From the NCBI GenBank assembly GCA_016719895.1, contig JADJYG010000017.1, positions 1-64,000 on the forward strand: a stretch of 64,000 nt of DNA. The letters run 5' to 3'. The DNA is from Saprospirales bacterium (GTDB lineage Bacteria > Bacteroidota > Bacteroidia > Chitinophagales > Saprospiraceae). The notes under the pieces are model-generated. The model saw only the letters and a program-made list of their open reading frames with translations. It had not been told where the DNA came from and did not search any database. How positions within the stretch are numbered: the first letter of the stretch is position 1; every line of letters starts with the position of its first letter. Position numbers and translations under genes: made by a program. This document shows, piece by piece, positions 35,295 through 44,905 of the stretch.

Positions 35295-36254
35295 TTAGTT
35301 CGCGCCTTTCATCTCTTTTTCCACTTCCTGAACTAGGGAAATGGGCACATCTAGCAAGTCAGCTACCTGCTCTACAGCATACCCGTGCTGCAGGAGTTGT
35401 CGTATCGATTTTTTCACACCGAGGGTCTCTCCTTCGATTTTACCTTCGATTTTACCTTCGATTTTACCTTCGATTTTACCTTCAGTATAAACTTTTTGCA
35501 ACGTATTCATAGCGATATCTTTTAAACTTACCGGCATAGTTTGGACCAATTGTTCCCGTTCTTCTTTTTTGAATCCGGAATGCGTGAACAAATATACGAA
35601 AATTGATCGGGCGTATAGCTGCCCCCGCTCGTCTTGCGTGGCATTGATGAGCAAAGAAAATATTTCCCTGGCATGCCTGAAAATATGTTCCTCATCCCAA
35701 ATATGCTTCATCAACAATAATCCAACCTTAAGCATACTTAATTGTAAACGCAAAATTTGTCCATCCGGTATTTTGGTCAAATCGGTCAAAACATACTGAA
35801 AACGAGGCAAATATGGCAACCAAACCGCACTCGCGCCTTCGACGTAACGTTCCAGCGGTTCATACGGTATGCTCACCGGCCCTTGCACAAAAAGTACCGG
35901 TAAAACCGGCGTGGGCTTTTGTTTTTGCTTGATCTGCTCATCCCAGATGTTTGTCATGTATTTTAACAGTTGCAGGTGCGGAAAAACTACCCGCCCGGTT
36001 TTATGCTCTAAAAGCAGCGTGATTTTTACCCGGGCTTCCTCCGAGCCGAATGGGCACGTATAAACCACATCCGAAAATCGCTCTGCCAGCATTTCGTCGG
36101 TGTATGATGAATTTTCCAGTTCCATCTGGCTGAAATTCAGTTGTTTCGTGATTTCGGGTGGCAGGAAATGGCGAAAAAACTCCTCGGCCATGTCTTTTTG
36201 ACGAAACGTCTCCTTGAAAAATTCGTCGTGCGGTTTATGCAACGGGATCGACAT
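35295..36254 (-). CDS. Rpn-family recombination-promoting nuclease/PD-(D/E)XK transposase-like
   Basis: This 319-aa protein starts at the ATG at 36254 (MSIPLHKPHDEFFKETF). It carries the Rpn/PDDEXK layout: HDEFFKETFR, FSDVVYTC (metal-binding Asp), then VKITLLLEHKTG with the E-x-K pair, and LLKYMTNIWDEQ. Rpn proteins cut DNA and promote RecA-independent recombination; some are abortive-defence factors. Near the C-terminus four tandem EGKI units are encoded by a perfect 12-bp repeat at 35431-35478, followed by SIRQLLQHGYAVEQVADLLDV. Such repeats in this family change length by slippage and could tune the nuclease. Confidence 0.8.
   Translation of the reverse strand: MSIPLHKPHDEFFKETFRQKDMAEEFFRHFLPPEITKQLNFSQMELENSSYTDEMLAERFSDVVYTCPFGSEEARVKITLLLEHKTGRVVFPHLQLLKYMTNIWDEQIKQKQKPTPVLPVLFVQGPVSIPYEPLERYVEGASAVWLPYLPRFQYVLTDLTKIPDGQILRLQLSMLKVGLLLMKHIWDEEHIFRHAREIFSLLINATQDERGQLYARSIFVYLFTHSGFKKEEREQLVQTMPVSLKDIAMNTLQKVYTEGKIEGKIEGKIEGKIEGETLGVKKSIRQLLQHGYAVEQVADLLDVPISLVQEVEKEMKGAN
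35431..35478 (-). repeat. Four tandem 12-bp units in the Rpn-like gene
   Basis: CCTTCGATTTTA occurs four times without a mismatch and encodes EGKI repeats in frame. Gain or loss of a unit keeps the frame, so the locus is a likely length-variable site. Confidence 0.8.
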
Positions 36255-36345
36255 TTTACTACTTTTTGTTTTAAATACAAGTGCCAAAAATCTTCCATTT
36301 TTAACAAAATATATTATTATTTACCCAAAATTTTTTAAATATTCC

Positions 36346-36353
36346 TATATTCG
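36346..36353 (+). promoter_or_regulatory. Bacteroidota -7-like element before the giant SprB gene
   Basis: TATATTCG matches seven of eight positions of the Bacteroidota -7 consensus TAnnTTTG and follows a strongly AT-rich stretch. It is about 83 bp upstream of the start at 36436. A clear -33 TTTG was not found. Confidence 0.35.
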
Positions 36354-36435
36354 CAACACGGGCCGAGGCCCCCCAAAATGCGATGGCCCGCAAATCTTTT
36401 TTCATCCCTTGCCTTCAAAACCGTAATCCGACACC

Positions 36436-39400
36436 ATGACATATCTGATCGCACCCCGCATCGCCGGGCTCCTCTGCTTTTTGTGCCTTTTGGGCGCTGC
36501 CCCTGAAACTTCCTTTGCCGCAGCCGTTCGACCGGCCGGCCCCGCCCGGCCCATTCCCAATTTGGACATTGGACATTGGACGTTGAACATTGGACATTCA
36601 ATTTTGGTCATTGGACATTTCACCGACGCCTGCTCCCGCCCCGAACTGCTCCAGGCCGACCTGGTGACCGACTCCACCGCCCGCCTGACCTGGTCGGACG
36701 TGGGCGATAAATTCGAAGTGGAACTCGCCGTAGGCGCCGATCCCTTCACCGGGACGCCAACGCACATCGTCGACGCCGACCCGCCCTTCGACGTATCCGG
36801 GCTGACGCCTGGGCGCAACTACCGCTTCCAGGTGCGCACCGTCTGCGACGATACCACGGCCAGCGTATGGTCGGCGCCGCGCAGTTTTGTTACCGACCTG
36901 AACAACGCCCGCCCCTGCCCGCTCAACCTCGACCTGCGCGACACCTCCTGCAACAACCTCCAGGTATTCCGCCTGCACGTGGACGAGGCCCCAGGCCAAA
37001 TGCTTGGCGCCGACGTGCGCCTGCACGGCGTACGCCTGATGGTGGAACACGCCTGGCGCTCCGACTTGAGTATCTGGCTGCGTGCGCCTGACAGCGCGCG
37101 CATTCAACTCATCGGCGGCCTGAATGCCGGGGATAAAAATATCGGCAACCCGCAGGGCATCGTATGCGCGCAATCTGTTGAACTGACGGACAACACTGCC
37201 GCCGGAAGCCCCCTGAGCGCTGCCGCAGAAAAAGACAATATCACCGGCTATTTCCTGCCAGCCGAAGCGCTTGCGGGTTTACACACCGGGCAAAATCCAC
37301 TTGGCATCTGGCAGGTGGAAATTTGCGACAGCAAAGCCGACCACAAGGGCAAATTGCGCCTGTTTGATCTGGTTTTCGCGCGGGTGGATTGCCCGCTGGT
37401 GGAAAACGTAACGGCTACCAATGTCACGGAAACCAGCGCCCTGGTCTCCTGGCAAACTGACGCTACGGGCGACAGCCTGGTACTGGAATACGGGCCGGCC
37501 GGTTTTATTCCGGGCGCCGGCAGCCAGGCCGGCACAGGCGGCACTGTCGTCGAGCTTGCCCAACCCGCGGCCACGCCGGTAATGATCAGCAACCTGCTAA
37601 CCCTGCAATGGTACGAAGTGTACCTCCGCCGTCGCTGCGCACCGGGCATTTGGGGGCCCAATTCCCTGTATGCCAAGTTTTTTACCAACTGCCCCCCTAC
37701 CCTGCTTGAAACCGCCGACACGCTCAGTGTTTGCCCAACCGGATGCCCCGATCCCTGCCCCCTGCCGGGGATATGGCAAAATGTGCCGGGCGACGATTAT
37801 GAGTGGAAAGTGTACGCCGGCCCGGGCCTGTTTTACCCGGTGGCTGGCCCACCGGCAGGAGCAGGTGGCAGCGGCAATTACCTGTATTTCCGCAACAGCT
37901 GTTCGCCGGCAGGCGCCTTCGGCAAAACGGCCATCCTCCGCACCCTGTGTATCGACGTGGTGGCCCCGCCGGCACAGGTGTGCCACTTCTCGTTCGACCT
38001 GTACATGAACACCCGTATCGGGCAAATGAGCGCCCTGGCCCTGCAGGCATCCACCGATGGCGGCCAATCGTGGATTACCGTGCAAACCTGGAGCGGCAAC
38101 CGGGGAAAAAACTGGAACCGCGAGTACGTCAATCTCAGCGCATTCAACGGCCAAATTGCACTGTTTCAGTTCGTTGCCACCGGCACCTTCGGCGTATATG
38201 GCGATATTGCCATCGACAACCTGGCTTTTTATGGTTCCCAGGAGGCTGGCACGCCCGACTATGTCTTTTACCGGGATGCCGACAACGACAACTTCGGCGA
38301 TCCAGATATCCGGGTGATTTCCTGCTTCCCCACTCCCCCGCCGGGGTATGTGGAAATCGATAGTGATTGCAACGACGCCAACCCGGCAGTGTATCCGGGC
38401 GCAGTGGAAATCCTGTGCAACCAGGCAGATGAAAACTGCAACGGCCCGGCTGACGACAGTCTTGTCCCCACCCCGGCGGCGGCGGCAAATGTCGCCATCT
38501 GCAGGGGTGAAACGGCTACCCTGGCGGTGAACGGAACGCCACTGGGCCAATTTTATTGGTACGACCAGCCCTCGGGCGGCGTACCGCTTGGCGCCGGAAA
38601 TACGCTGGTATTAAATAACCTGAATGCTACCCAAACCTATTACCTGGCCGACTCCCTCACCGGGCCCGGCAACGGTTGCTCCAGCAGCCGGACGCCGGCA
38701 ACAGTCACCATAAACCCTACCCCCGTGCTTACCCTGGCCTCCACCCCCACTATTTGCGCCGGCAGCACGTTTGATCTGAGCGCATTGCCAGTGGTGGATA
38801 CCGCCAACTCCGGCGGTTTGCTGACCTATCACTATGCTACCCCGCCCACACCAGCCAATCAATTGCCTTCGCCGGTCGTACAACCAGGCACCACCGCCAC
38901 GTTTTACATCCGGAGCACCACAACAGCGGGTTGTACAGGCGCCCGGGCCGTGACCATTTTCGTACTGCCCAGCCCGGAAGTACAAATCGTTCAGGGCGAC
39001 TCGGTAAATGTCTGCAGGGGCCGGACGCTGCAATTGCAGGCCCAGGAAGGTGGCGTTGGCCTGCCGCCCATTGCTTATGCCTGGAGCACCGGCCTGAATT
39101 TTCCAAATATACCCGTACAAACCGGCAGCGCCCCAAACGTCACAAAAACCTATACCGTAACCGTAACCGATGCCAACGGCTGTACCGGCACGGATGCGAT
39201 CAGGGTCTATACCCTGAACAACGTCACCCAAACAGCCATTGAAGCCATACAAAACGTCAGCACCTGCGGGGGAGTCAACGGCAGCATCACCTTGCGCCCG
39301 CTGAACGGTACCGCGCCGTATACCTTCTCCTGGTCGGGCGGGGCGCTTACCGGCGTGACCGGCTCCGGCACGATCACCGGGCTGACGCAAGGCAGCTACC

Positions 39401-42400
39401 GCATCACGGTGACCGATGCCACCAACGCGGGTTGTTCCATGGTGATGCCCCAAATTGTGTTGAACGCGCCCGGATTGGATGTTGCCCTGGATACCGTCAT
39501 TCACCCCGCTTGCCCGGGCGCCCTGACCGGCTCGATCGTCCTTGATGTGAACGGACAAAATCCGGCATACCTCTGGAGTAACCAGCAAACAACCCCAACG
39601 GCTGCCTTTCTTGGCGCCGGCATATACAGCGTTACTATTACGGATGGCAACTGTACTCAGGTATTGTCCAACCTTGAAGTGGTCTCCCCGGCGCCGATTG
39701 ATATTATCCAAAATGCCTTGAACCCTGTAGGATGTTTTGGCGACTCCACGGGCAATATTGACCTGGCCGTATTTGGCGCCACGCCGCCGTATAACTATTT
39801 ATGGTCAAATGGCGCTGTATCGGAAGATTTGACCAATCTGCCTGTAAACAATTACCGCTGTACCATCACCGACGCCAATGGCTGTACGTTTACCTCTCCA
39901 CAATATACCATTGCGCAACCGCAGTTGCTCACGATACAACCCGACTCCTTGACGAACGTACGCTGTTTCAATGAAAAAAGCGGCTTTTTGCGGGTAAAAG
40001 CCGCCGGCGGAAAGTTGCCTTATAGCTATCTTTGGAACACCGGAGCTACAACCGCCAGTCTGGGCAATGTAATAGCCGGTATATATGCGGTGACTGTAAC
40101 CGACGCCAATGGCTGTACGGCCGATTGGCTGGGTGTGGTGACCCAGCCCAGTTCGCTTCAAATTGAATTTACCCTGAAACAAAATCCCACCTGTATCGGT
40201 GCGGCGGATGGCAGCATCGAATTGGTCCTTACCGGCGGGCAACCCCCTTTCCAGGTCAACTGGAGTCATCCTGGCGGCAATACCCCTAAAATTCAAAATT
40301 TAGGCGTCGGACAATACTTCGCTACGATCACGGATGCCAAAGGTTGTGTGTTGGTACCGTCTGGCATCGCGCTTACAGCGCCCCAACTCCTGACGGTCAC
40401 CCTCGACAGCCTGACCCATGTCCGTTGCCGGGGCGATCAAACCGGCCTGATCGCCGTCCAGGTTTCGGGCGCCGTCGGGAATGTCACGGCTACCTGGAAT
40501 GGTATTCCGGACGACCTGATCCGGATGAATGCCGGCGCCGGACCATACATCCTTCAGGCCACCGACAGCCGGGGCTGCACGATAAAAGACACTTTTCTTG
40601 TTTCGGAACCTGAAGTAGCCCTGAACATCGTCGTACTGGAAGTGCGGGATGCGCTTTGCGCCGGCGAACCTACCGGCAGCATTTCGATCCGGGTGAATGG
40701 AGGTACCCTGCCCTATCAATACCAATGGAGCAACGGCGCCACGGCGCAAAACCTGCCGGCAGTGCCGGCAGGCGCCTACGCACTCACGGTGACCGACGCC
40801 CATGGATGCACCAAAGTGTTGCCTGCGATCATGGTCGGCGAACCACCCGCCCTGCAGGCCTCTGCTGTCGTACACTCCATACCCTGTTTCGGCGTACTCA
40901 CGGGCGATATTCAACTGACCGTCAGCGGCGGTATTCCTTCCTACCGCTATATGTGGAATACAACCGACACAACCAGAGATATCTTCAACTTGCCTGCAGG
41001 CAAATATTCCGTCACCATTTTAGATGCCACGGGCTGCGCGCAGGTTCTCTCTGATCTGGAAGTAATTGACCAGGCCGCTGATTTCACGCTGGACGCGCGC
41101 CTGGTCCAACCGGTGTCATGCCACGGCGCAGCAGACGGCCATATTGCGGTACAAGTCATGAACGGCGCCCCGCCATTCCAGTTTTCCTGGTCTGCGCCGG
41201 TTGGGTTGCATGCCAATTTACTGGCGCCGATGGACTCGGCAGCCGGTTTGTCCGGCGGGGAATATTGGGTAACGGTAACGGACGCTGCCGGCTGTACGGT
41301 AGTTTCCGGGGCGTTCAGTATAGAAGAGGCCCCACCCTTGCAACTCAATATCGACAACATTGTAAACCTTATTTGCACGGGCGACTCCCTGGGCGCCATT
41401 TCGGTTAATGTCTCCGGTGGCGTGCCGCCATATTCGTATTTGTGGAACAACGGCAGCACCCAAAGCGATCTCGGGGAATTGCCTGCCGGCACATACCAAC
41501 TTAGCGTTACCGACGTGCGGGGGTGCTCGATCGTTTCAGCGGAGGCAATCGTTCATGAACCGGCAGAAGCCATCCAAATTGCCCTGGTGGAAATCCAGGA
41601 CGATGCCTGCGGCAAAAACGAAGGTTCCATTGCGCTGAATATCACCGGAGGTGTGCCGCCCCAGACCTACCTTTGGAACAACGGCGCCACCGCGGCTTCG
41701 CTGTCGGGGCTTCCACCCGCATTGTATCAACTCACCGTAACCGACAACCTGGGATGTACCGCTGTTTCGACCTGGTATGAAATTGAACAGTTGGCGCCTC
41801 CCTTGGGCCTGACAGCCGCCGACATCATGCCGGTACTGTGCTATGGCGATAGTACCGGCGCGATCATCCCAACCGTCGCAGGGGGCACACCGGGCTATCA
41901 ATACGCCTGGAGCAATGGCTCAACAGCCACCGCCCTGCTGGATATTCCGGCAGGGAACTACACGCTGACGGTCACCGATATAGCCGGCTGCTTTGAATTT
42001 TTCCCCTTCAGTGTGGCCCAACCGGCCAGCCCCTTAGCCACCACCTGGACAACCGATTCGCTGCCGGCCGGCTGGATGATCACCCTCAGCCCATCCGGCG
42101 GCGCCTTGCCCTACGATATCCGGTGGGGGACATCGACGGGTAACCAAACAGGGCCGGTTGCCACGGGCCTGGAACCCGGGCTATACAGCGCCACGATCAC
42201 CGACGCCAATAACTGCAACCTGATTGTTCAAATTCCGGCAGGTACGTTTACCTCCACCGGCGTCCCGGAGGTGTGGACACGGTACCTCCTGGCGCCCAAC
42301 CCCAGCTCCGGGCGAAGCCGCCTGGAACTGGATCTGCGACAGCCGGAAGCGGTACGGGTACGTATATTTTCTTCGATGGGGCAAATGCTTACAGAAACAA

Positions 42401-42534
42401 CCTGGTCTGAACCGGCTGCACAGCACCGGATAGCACTGGACCTGAGCCGGCAACCGGCCGGCTGGTATTGGATAGCCGTGCAGTTTTCGAACGGCCAGGA
42501 AAAAACCTTCCTGATGGTGCATACGGGAGGCTAA
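36436..42534 (+). CDS. Giant SprB-repeat adhesin with T9SS sorting domain
   Basis: This 2032-aa protein has a signal peptide (GLLCFLCLLGAAPETSFA), then fibronectin-III-like (64-150), proprotein-convertase P-type (152-300, DLSIWLRAPDSARIQLIGG), a second Fn3-like and a MAM-like region (FSFDLYMNTRIGQMSALALQ). A MopE-like Cys/Asp motif follows (DCNDANPAVYPG, CNQADENCNG). From about residue 930, 12 complete SprB repeats plus one degenerate copy share PPYSYLWNNG...LPAGTYQLTVTD..GC. The last 75 residues are a type A T9SS sorting domain (PNPSSGRSRLEL...GWYWIAVQFSNG). It is probably displayed on the cell surface for gliding or adhesion. A GGACATT-repeat insertion lies just after the signal peptide. 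Confidence 0.88.
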   Translation: MTYLIAPRIAGLLCFLCLLGAAPETSFAAAVRPAGPARPIPNLDIGHWTLNIGHSILVIGHFTDACSRPELLQADLVTDSTARLTWSDVGDKFEVELAVGADPFTGTPTHIVDADPPFDVSGLTPGRNYRFQVRTVCDDTTASVWSAPRSFVTDLNNARPCPLNLDLRDTSCNNLQVFRLHVDEAPGQMLGADVRLHGVRLMVEHAWRSDLSIWLRAPDSARIQLIGGLNAGDKNIGNPQGIVCAQSVELTDNTAAGSPLSAAAEKDNITGYFLPAEALAGLHTGQNPLGIWQVEICDSKADHKGKLRLFDLVFARVDCPLVENVTATNVTETSALVSWQTDATGDSLVLEYGPAGFIPGAGSQAGTGGTVVELAQPAATPVMISNLLTLQWYEVYLRRRCAPGIWGPNSLYAKFFTNCPPTLLETADTLSVCPTGCPDPCPLPGIWQNVPGDDYEWKVYAGPGLFYPVAGPPAGAGGSGNYLYFRNSCSPAGAFGKTAILRTLCIDVVAPPAQVCHFSFDLYMNTRIGQMSALALQASTDGGQSWITVQTWSGNRGKNWNREYVNLSAFNGQIALFQFVATGTFGVYGDIAIDNLAFYGSQEAGTPDYVFYRDADNDNFGDPDIRVISCFPTPPPGYVEIDSDCNDANPAVYPGAVEILCNQADENCNGPADDSLVPTPAAAANVAICRGETATLAVNGTPLGQFYWYDQPSGGVPLGAGNTLVLNNLNATQTYYLADSLTGPGNGCSSSRTPATVTINPTPVLTLASTPTICAGSTFDLSALPVVDTANSGGLLTYHYATPPTPANQLPSPVVQPGTTATFYIRSTTTAGCTGARAVTIFVLPSPEVQIVQGDSVNVCRGRTLQLQAQEGGVGLPPIAYAWSTGLNFPNIPVQTGSAPNVTKTYTVTVTDANGCTGTDAIRVYTLNNVTQTAIEAIQNVSTCGGVNGSITLRPLNGTAPYTFSWSGGALTGVTGSGTITGLTQGSYRITVTDATNAGCSMVMPQIVLNAPGLDVALDTVIHPACPGALTGSIVLDVNGQNPAYLWSNQQTTPTAAFLGAGIYSVTITDGNCTQVLSNLEVVSPAPIDIIQNALNPVGCFGDSTGNIDLAVFGATPPYNYLWSNGAVSEDLTNLPVNNYRCTITDANGCTFTSPQYTIAQPQLLTIQPDSLTNVRCFNEKSGFLRVKAAGGKLPYSYLWNTGATTASLGNVIAGIYAVTVTDANGCTADWLGVVTQPSSLQIEFTLKQNPTCIGAADGSIELVLTGGQPPFQVNWSHPGGNTPKIQNLGVGQYFATITDAKGCVLVPSGIALTAPQLLTVTLDSLTHVRCRGDQTGLIAVQVSGAVGNVTATWNGIPDDLIRMNAGAGPYILQATDSRGCTIKDTFLVSEPEVALNIVVLEVRDALCAGEPTGSISIRVNGGTLPYQYQWSNGATAQNLPAVPAGAYALTVTDAHGCTKVLPAIMVGEPPALQASAVVHSIPCFGVLTGDIQLTVSGGIPSYRYMWNTTDTTRDIFNLPAGKYSVTILDATGCAQVLSDLEVIDQAADFTLDARLVQPVSCHGAADGHIAVQVMNGAPPFQFSWSAPVGLHANLLAPMDSAAGLSGGEYWVTVTDAAGCTVVSGAFSIEEAPPLQLNIDNIVNLICTGDSLGAISVNVSGGVPPYSYLWNNGSTQSDLGELPAGTYQLSVTDVRGCSIVSAEAIVHEPAEAIQIALVEIQDDACGKNEGSIALNITGGVPPQTYLWNNGATAASLSGLPPALYQLTVTDNLGCTAVSTWYEIEQLAPPLGLTAADIMPVLCYGDSTGAIIPTVAGGTPGYQYAWSNGSTATALLDIPAGNYTLTVTDIAGCFEFFPFSVAQPASPLATTWTTDSLPAGWMITLSPSGGALPYDIRWGTSTGNQTGPVATGLEPGLYSATITDANNCNLIVQIPAGTFTSTGVPEVWTRYLLAPNPSSGRSRLELDLRQPEAVRVRIFSSMGQMLTETTWSEPAAQHRIALDLSRQPAGWYWIAVQFSNGQEKTFLMVHTGG
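36561..36620 (+). repeat. GGACATTGGACATTG-type tandem repeat inside the coding frame
   Basis: About 60 bp contain seven near-copies of a GGACATT/GAACATT/GGTCATT unit. In frame this reads LDIGHWTLNIGHSILVIGHF, which resembles no domain. Such tracts are usually intergenic, so an insertion between signal peptide and mature protein is likely. Confidence 0.65.
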
Positions 42535-42631
42535 ACAACGCGTCAACCGAAGCGGGTAAGCGGGCATAATTTTGCCCTTTGCGTTGTATTGCAGAACTTT
42601 GCCGCCGCAAACTCATGATCAGAACCGCTAT

Positions 42632-43621
42632 ATGCTGACCTTATTCCGAAACAATCAATCGACAACGGTTTTATTACTCGCGCTGTACGTTGGTATTTTG
42701 CATGTGCCGGCTATATTGGGCTGGGTACCACCGCCATCCGCAAGCCGGGATACGGAAGGAGGCCTGTTATTTCACTATTTGTTCGGCTGGGCTGCCGGCA
42801 ATGCGTTCGCTTCGGCCCTGGGCGCAACCGCGCTGGTGTATTTTCAGGCCATCCTCATCAACCGGTTCGTGGATACCTTCCGGATGATGAACGACCGCAA
42901 CTGGATACCCGGCGCCTTGTACGCGCTGGTGGCCTCCTGCTTGCCGGACCTGTTGTTTATCAGCCCGGTTTTGATTGCTGCTACTTTTATTCCGATCCTT
43001 CTACAGCGACTTTTTAGTGTTTATAAACAAACGCAGGCATACGGCGCCGTTTTTGACACCGCCTTCTGGCTGACCTTGACGTCGCTGATTCACCCGCCGG
43101 CTATTTGGCTCTTCCCGGCAGCATATATTGCATTTTTCAACTTACGCACCTTCCCCCCCCGCGAACAGGCCGTTTTCTTTACCGGGATTTTTTCGCCCAT
43201 GGCTTTGGTTTTTACCGGGCATTTTTGGTTTGATCAGGACGGTGCGCTTATACAAACACAACTGAGCCGGTGTATTTTTCTGCCCGGGCTACGGTTGCCC
43301 GCCGATCTTTACGGCAGTTTAAAAGTCAGCTTGCTCGGCCTTATCCTGGTAGCGACGCTGCTTGGATTTAATGTGTATTACCACAAGCGGCTGATCCAGA
43401 CCCAGAAATATATCACCATTTTGTATTGGTTTTTATTCGCCGGGATGCTGGCAGCGCTTTTCCAGCCCGCCATGCGGCTGGAATACTTTTTCCTTATTGC
43501 CCCGACGGTCAGTATTTTTCTGGCCTATTTATTTCAATCGACCCGGAATGTCTTCATGATCGAAGTATTCCATTTTACCCTGCTATCCGCTGTGTTTATT
43601 TTGCAATTTTTTCCGCGGTAG
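42632..43621 (+). CDS. Polytopic membrane protein of unknown function (possibly DUF6427-like)
   Basis: This 329-aa protein starts at the ATG at 42632 (MLTLFRNNQSTTVLLLALYV) and has about nine hydrophobic helices. Short motifs include NRFVDTFRMMNDRNWIPGALYAL, LIHPPAIWLFPAAYIAFFNLRTF and YHKRLIQTQKYITILYW. It resembles Bacteroidota-specific inner-membrane proteins found near purine and cell-envelope genes. I cannot assign an activity. It lies 61 bp upstream of purQ on the same strand and may be co-transcribed. Confidence 0.65.
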   Translation: MLTLFRNNQSTTVLLLALYVGILHVPAILGWVPPPSASRDTEGGLLFHYLFGWAAGNAFASALGATALVYFQAILINRFVDTFRMMNDRNWIPGALYALVASCLPDLLFISPVLIAATFIPILLQRLFSVYKQTQAYGAVFDTAFWLTLTSLIHPPAIWLFPAAYIAFFNLRTFPPREQAVFFTGIFSPMALVFTGHFWFDQDGALIQTQLSRCIFLPGLRLPADLYGSLKVSLLGLILVATLLGFNVYYHKRLIQTQKYITILYWFLFAGMLAALFQPAMRLEYFFLIAPTVSIFLAYLFQSTRNVFMIEVFHFTLLSAVFILQFFPR

Positions 43622-43682
43622 CGCCCGGCGGTTTTCCGGCGCCGGTTCACCAAACCGCATCACTTCAACCGATCGAAATTTC

Positions 43683-44381
43683 ATGAAATTTGGAGTTATT
43701 GTTTTTCCCGGTTCCAATTGCGACGACGACATGGTACACGTCCTGGGTGACGTGATGGGCCAGGATGTGGTCAAACTCTGGCATAAAAACACCGATTTGC
43801 CGGACGTGGATTGTGTGGTATTGCCAGGAGGTTTTTCCTACGGCGACTACGTAAGGGCAGGCGCCATCGCCCAGTTTTCCCCCATAATGAAACCGGTTAA
43901 AGCCTTTGCCGAAGCAGGTGGATTTGTTTTTGGCGTATGCAACGGCTTTCAAATTCTCTGCGAATCGCATTTACTGCCCGGCATTTTGTTGCGCAATGCA
44001 AACCAGCAATTTATCTGCAGCAATGTGTGGCTGAAACCGCAAACCAACAACTCACCGGTCACGGCTGATCTGGACCTGAACGCCGCGCTGAAGATACCCA
44101 TTGCGCACGCGGAGGGCCGGTTTTATGCGGAGGAAAGGACGCTGGATCAGCTGGAAGCAAACGATCAGGTATTGTTTCGCTACTGTAGCCCGGAAGGAGA
44201 AATTAACGCCGGCGCCAATCCGAACGGCGCTTTGCGGAATATTGCCGGGATTTGCAATGCCCGCCGCAATGTATTTGGAATGATGCCGCACCCGGAGCGC
44301 GCGGCTGAAGCCGTTTTGGGCAATACGGATGGCCGGGGTTTGTTTGAATCGCTGGTAGCTGCTGTTGCGGCGAGTTGCTGA
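43683..44381 (+). CDS. purQ: Phosphoribosylformylglycinamidine synthase, glutaminase subunit
   Basis: This 232-aa class I glutamine amidotransferase has FPGSNCDDDMVHVL, LPGGFSYGDYVRAGAIA, FGVCNGFQILCES with the nucleophile Cys, and MMPHPERAAE with the catalytic His; Glu follows. It supplies ammonia to PurL for the fourth step of purine synthesis (FGAR to FGAM). A separate PurQ implies the small PurL plus PurS arrangement, but neither is in the window. Length and frame are normal. A terminator-like hairpin follows at once. Confidence 0.95.
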   Translation: MKFGVIVFPGSNCDDDMVHVLGDVMGQDVVKLWHKNTDLPDVDCVVLPGGFSYGDYVRAGAIAQFSPIMKPVKAFAEAGGFVFGVCNGFQILCESHLLPGILLRNANQQFICSNVWLKPQTNNSPVTADLDLNAALKIPIAHAEGRFYAEERTLDQLEANDQVLFRYCSPEGEINAGANPNGALRNIAGICNARRNVFGMMPHPERAAEAVLGNTDGRGLFESLVAAVAASC

Positions 44382-44404
44382 AGCCGGTTTTATTCGGCTT
44401 TTTT
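44382..44404 (+). terminator. Convergent terminator between purQ and the 44390 gene
   Basis: AGCCG at 44382-44386 pairs with CGGCT at 44395-44399 over an 8-nt loop, followed by a run of six T. It starts right after the purQ stop and overlaps the last codons of the convergent gene. Confidence 0.6.
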
Positions 44405-44905
44405 GGGCTGCTCGAACAATGCCAGGATGATATTGCCCATATACACCCCCAAGGCTGATTCCACCAGGGTAAGAAACATGATCATATCCTGAAAGTTGAG
44501 CACATTGGGCGCAAATGCTTTCAGCGAGATCAGCAACATAACCGTGACAAAATGGCCATGTACGAGCCACTTGACCATGCTGTTGATCGGGAAATTGTTC
44601 TGGCCATTCAAGGTCGGCTCGGTAATACTGCGCCCGATGTAGCGGAATACCGCACCGCCGTACATGGCCGTTACCGGCGCCAGAATACCCATCAGAGAGG
44701 TAAATTCTTCAAAATCAAACCCACGCAACAGGTAATACACGCCGGAAGCGCCAATGAGAATGAAGTGGTAGATCAAAATCTGGCGGGCAATACGTGCCCG
44801 CGGAGATAAAACCGCTGCGGTTGGTTTACCCGCTTCGATCGAAGTGTTTGCCGTCGTCGTTGTGGCTTGAGATGCTGCCATAGCGTGAGATCTTGTCGTC
44901 ATCAT
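44390..44905 (-). CDS. Unknown four-helix membrane protein, coupled to the upstream secreted protein
   Basis: This 171-aa protein has a Ser/Thr/Ala-rich N-terminus and four hydrophobic segments (ILIYHFILIGASGVYYLL, MGILAPVTAMYGGAVF, WLVHGHFVTVMLLISL, LTLVESALGVYMGNII). I recognise no family. Its start overlaps the stop of the gene at 44902-45825 by 4 nt (ATGA), so both proteins are made together and probably interact. Confidence 0.6.
   Translation of the reverse strand: MMTTRSHAMAASQATTTTANTSIEAGKPTAAVLSPRARIARQILIYHFILIGASGVYYLLRGFDFEEFTSLMGILAPVTAMYGGAVFRYIGRSITEPTLNGQNNFPINSMVKWLVHGHFVTVMLLISLKAFAPNVLNFQDMIMFLTLVESALGVYMGNIILALFEQPKKAE

Noticed and set aside
34932..35298. Small frames (72 and 95 codons) in the gap between the NuoEF fusion and the Rpn-like gene
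   Set aside because: No family motif, no conserved start context and overlapping on opposite strands.
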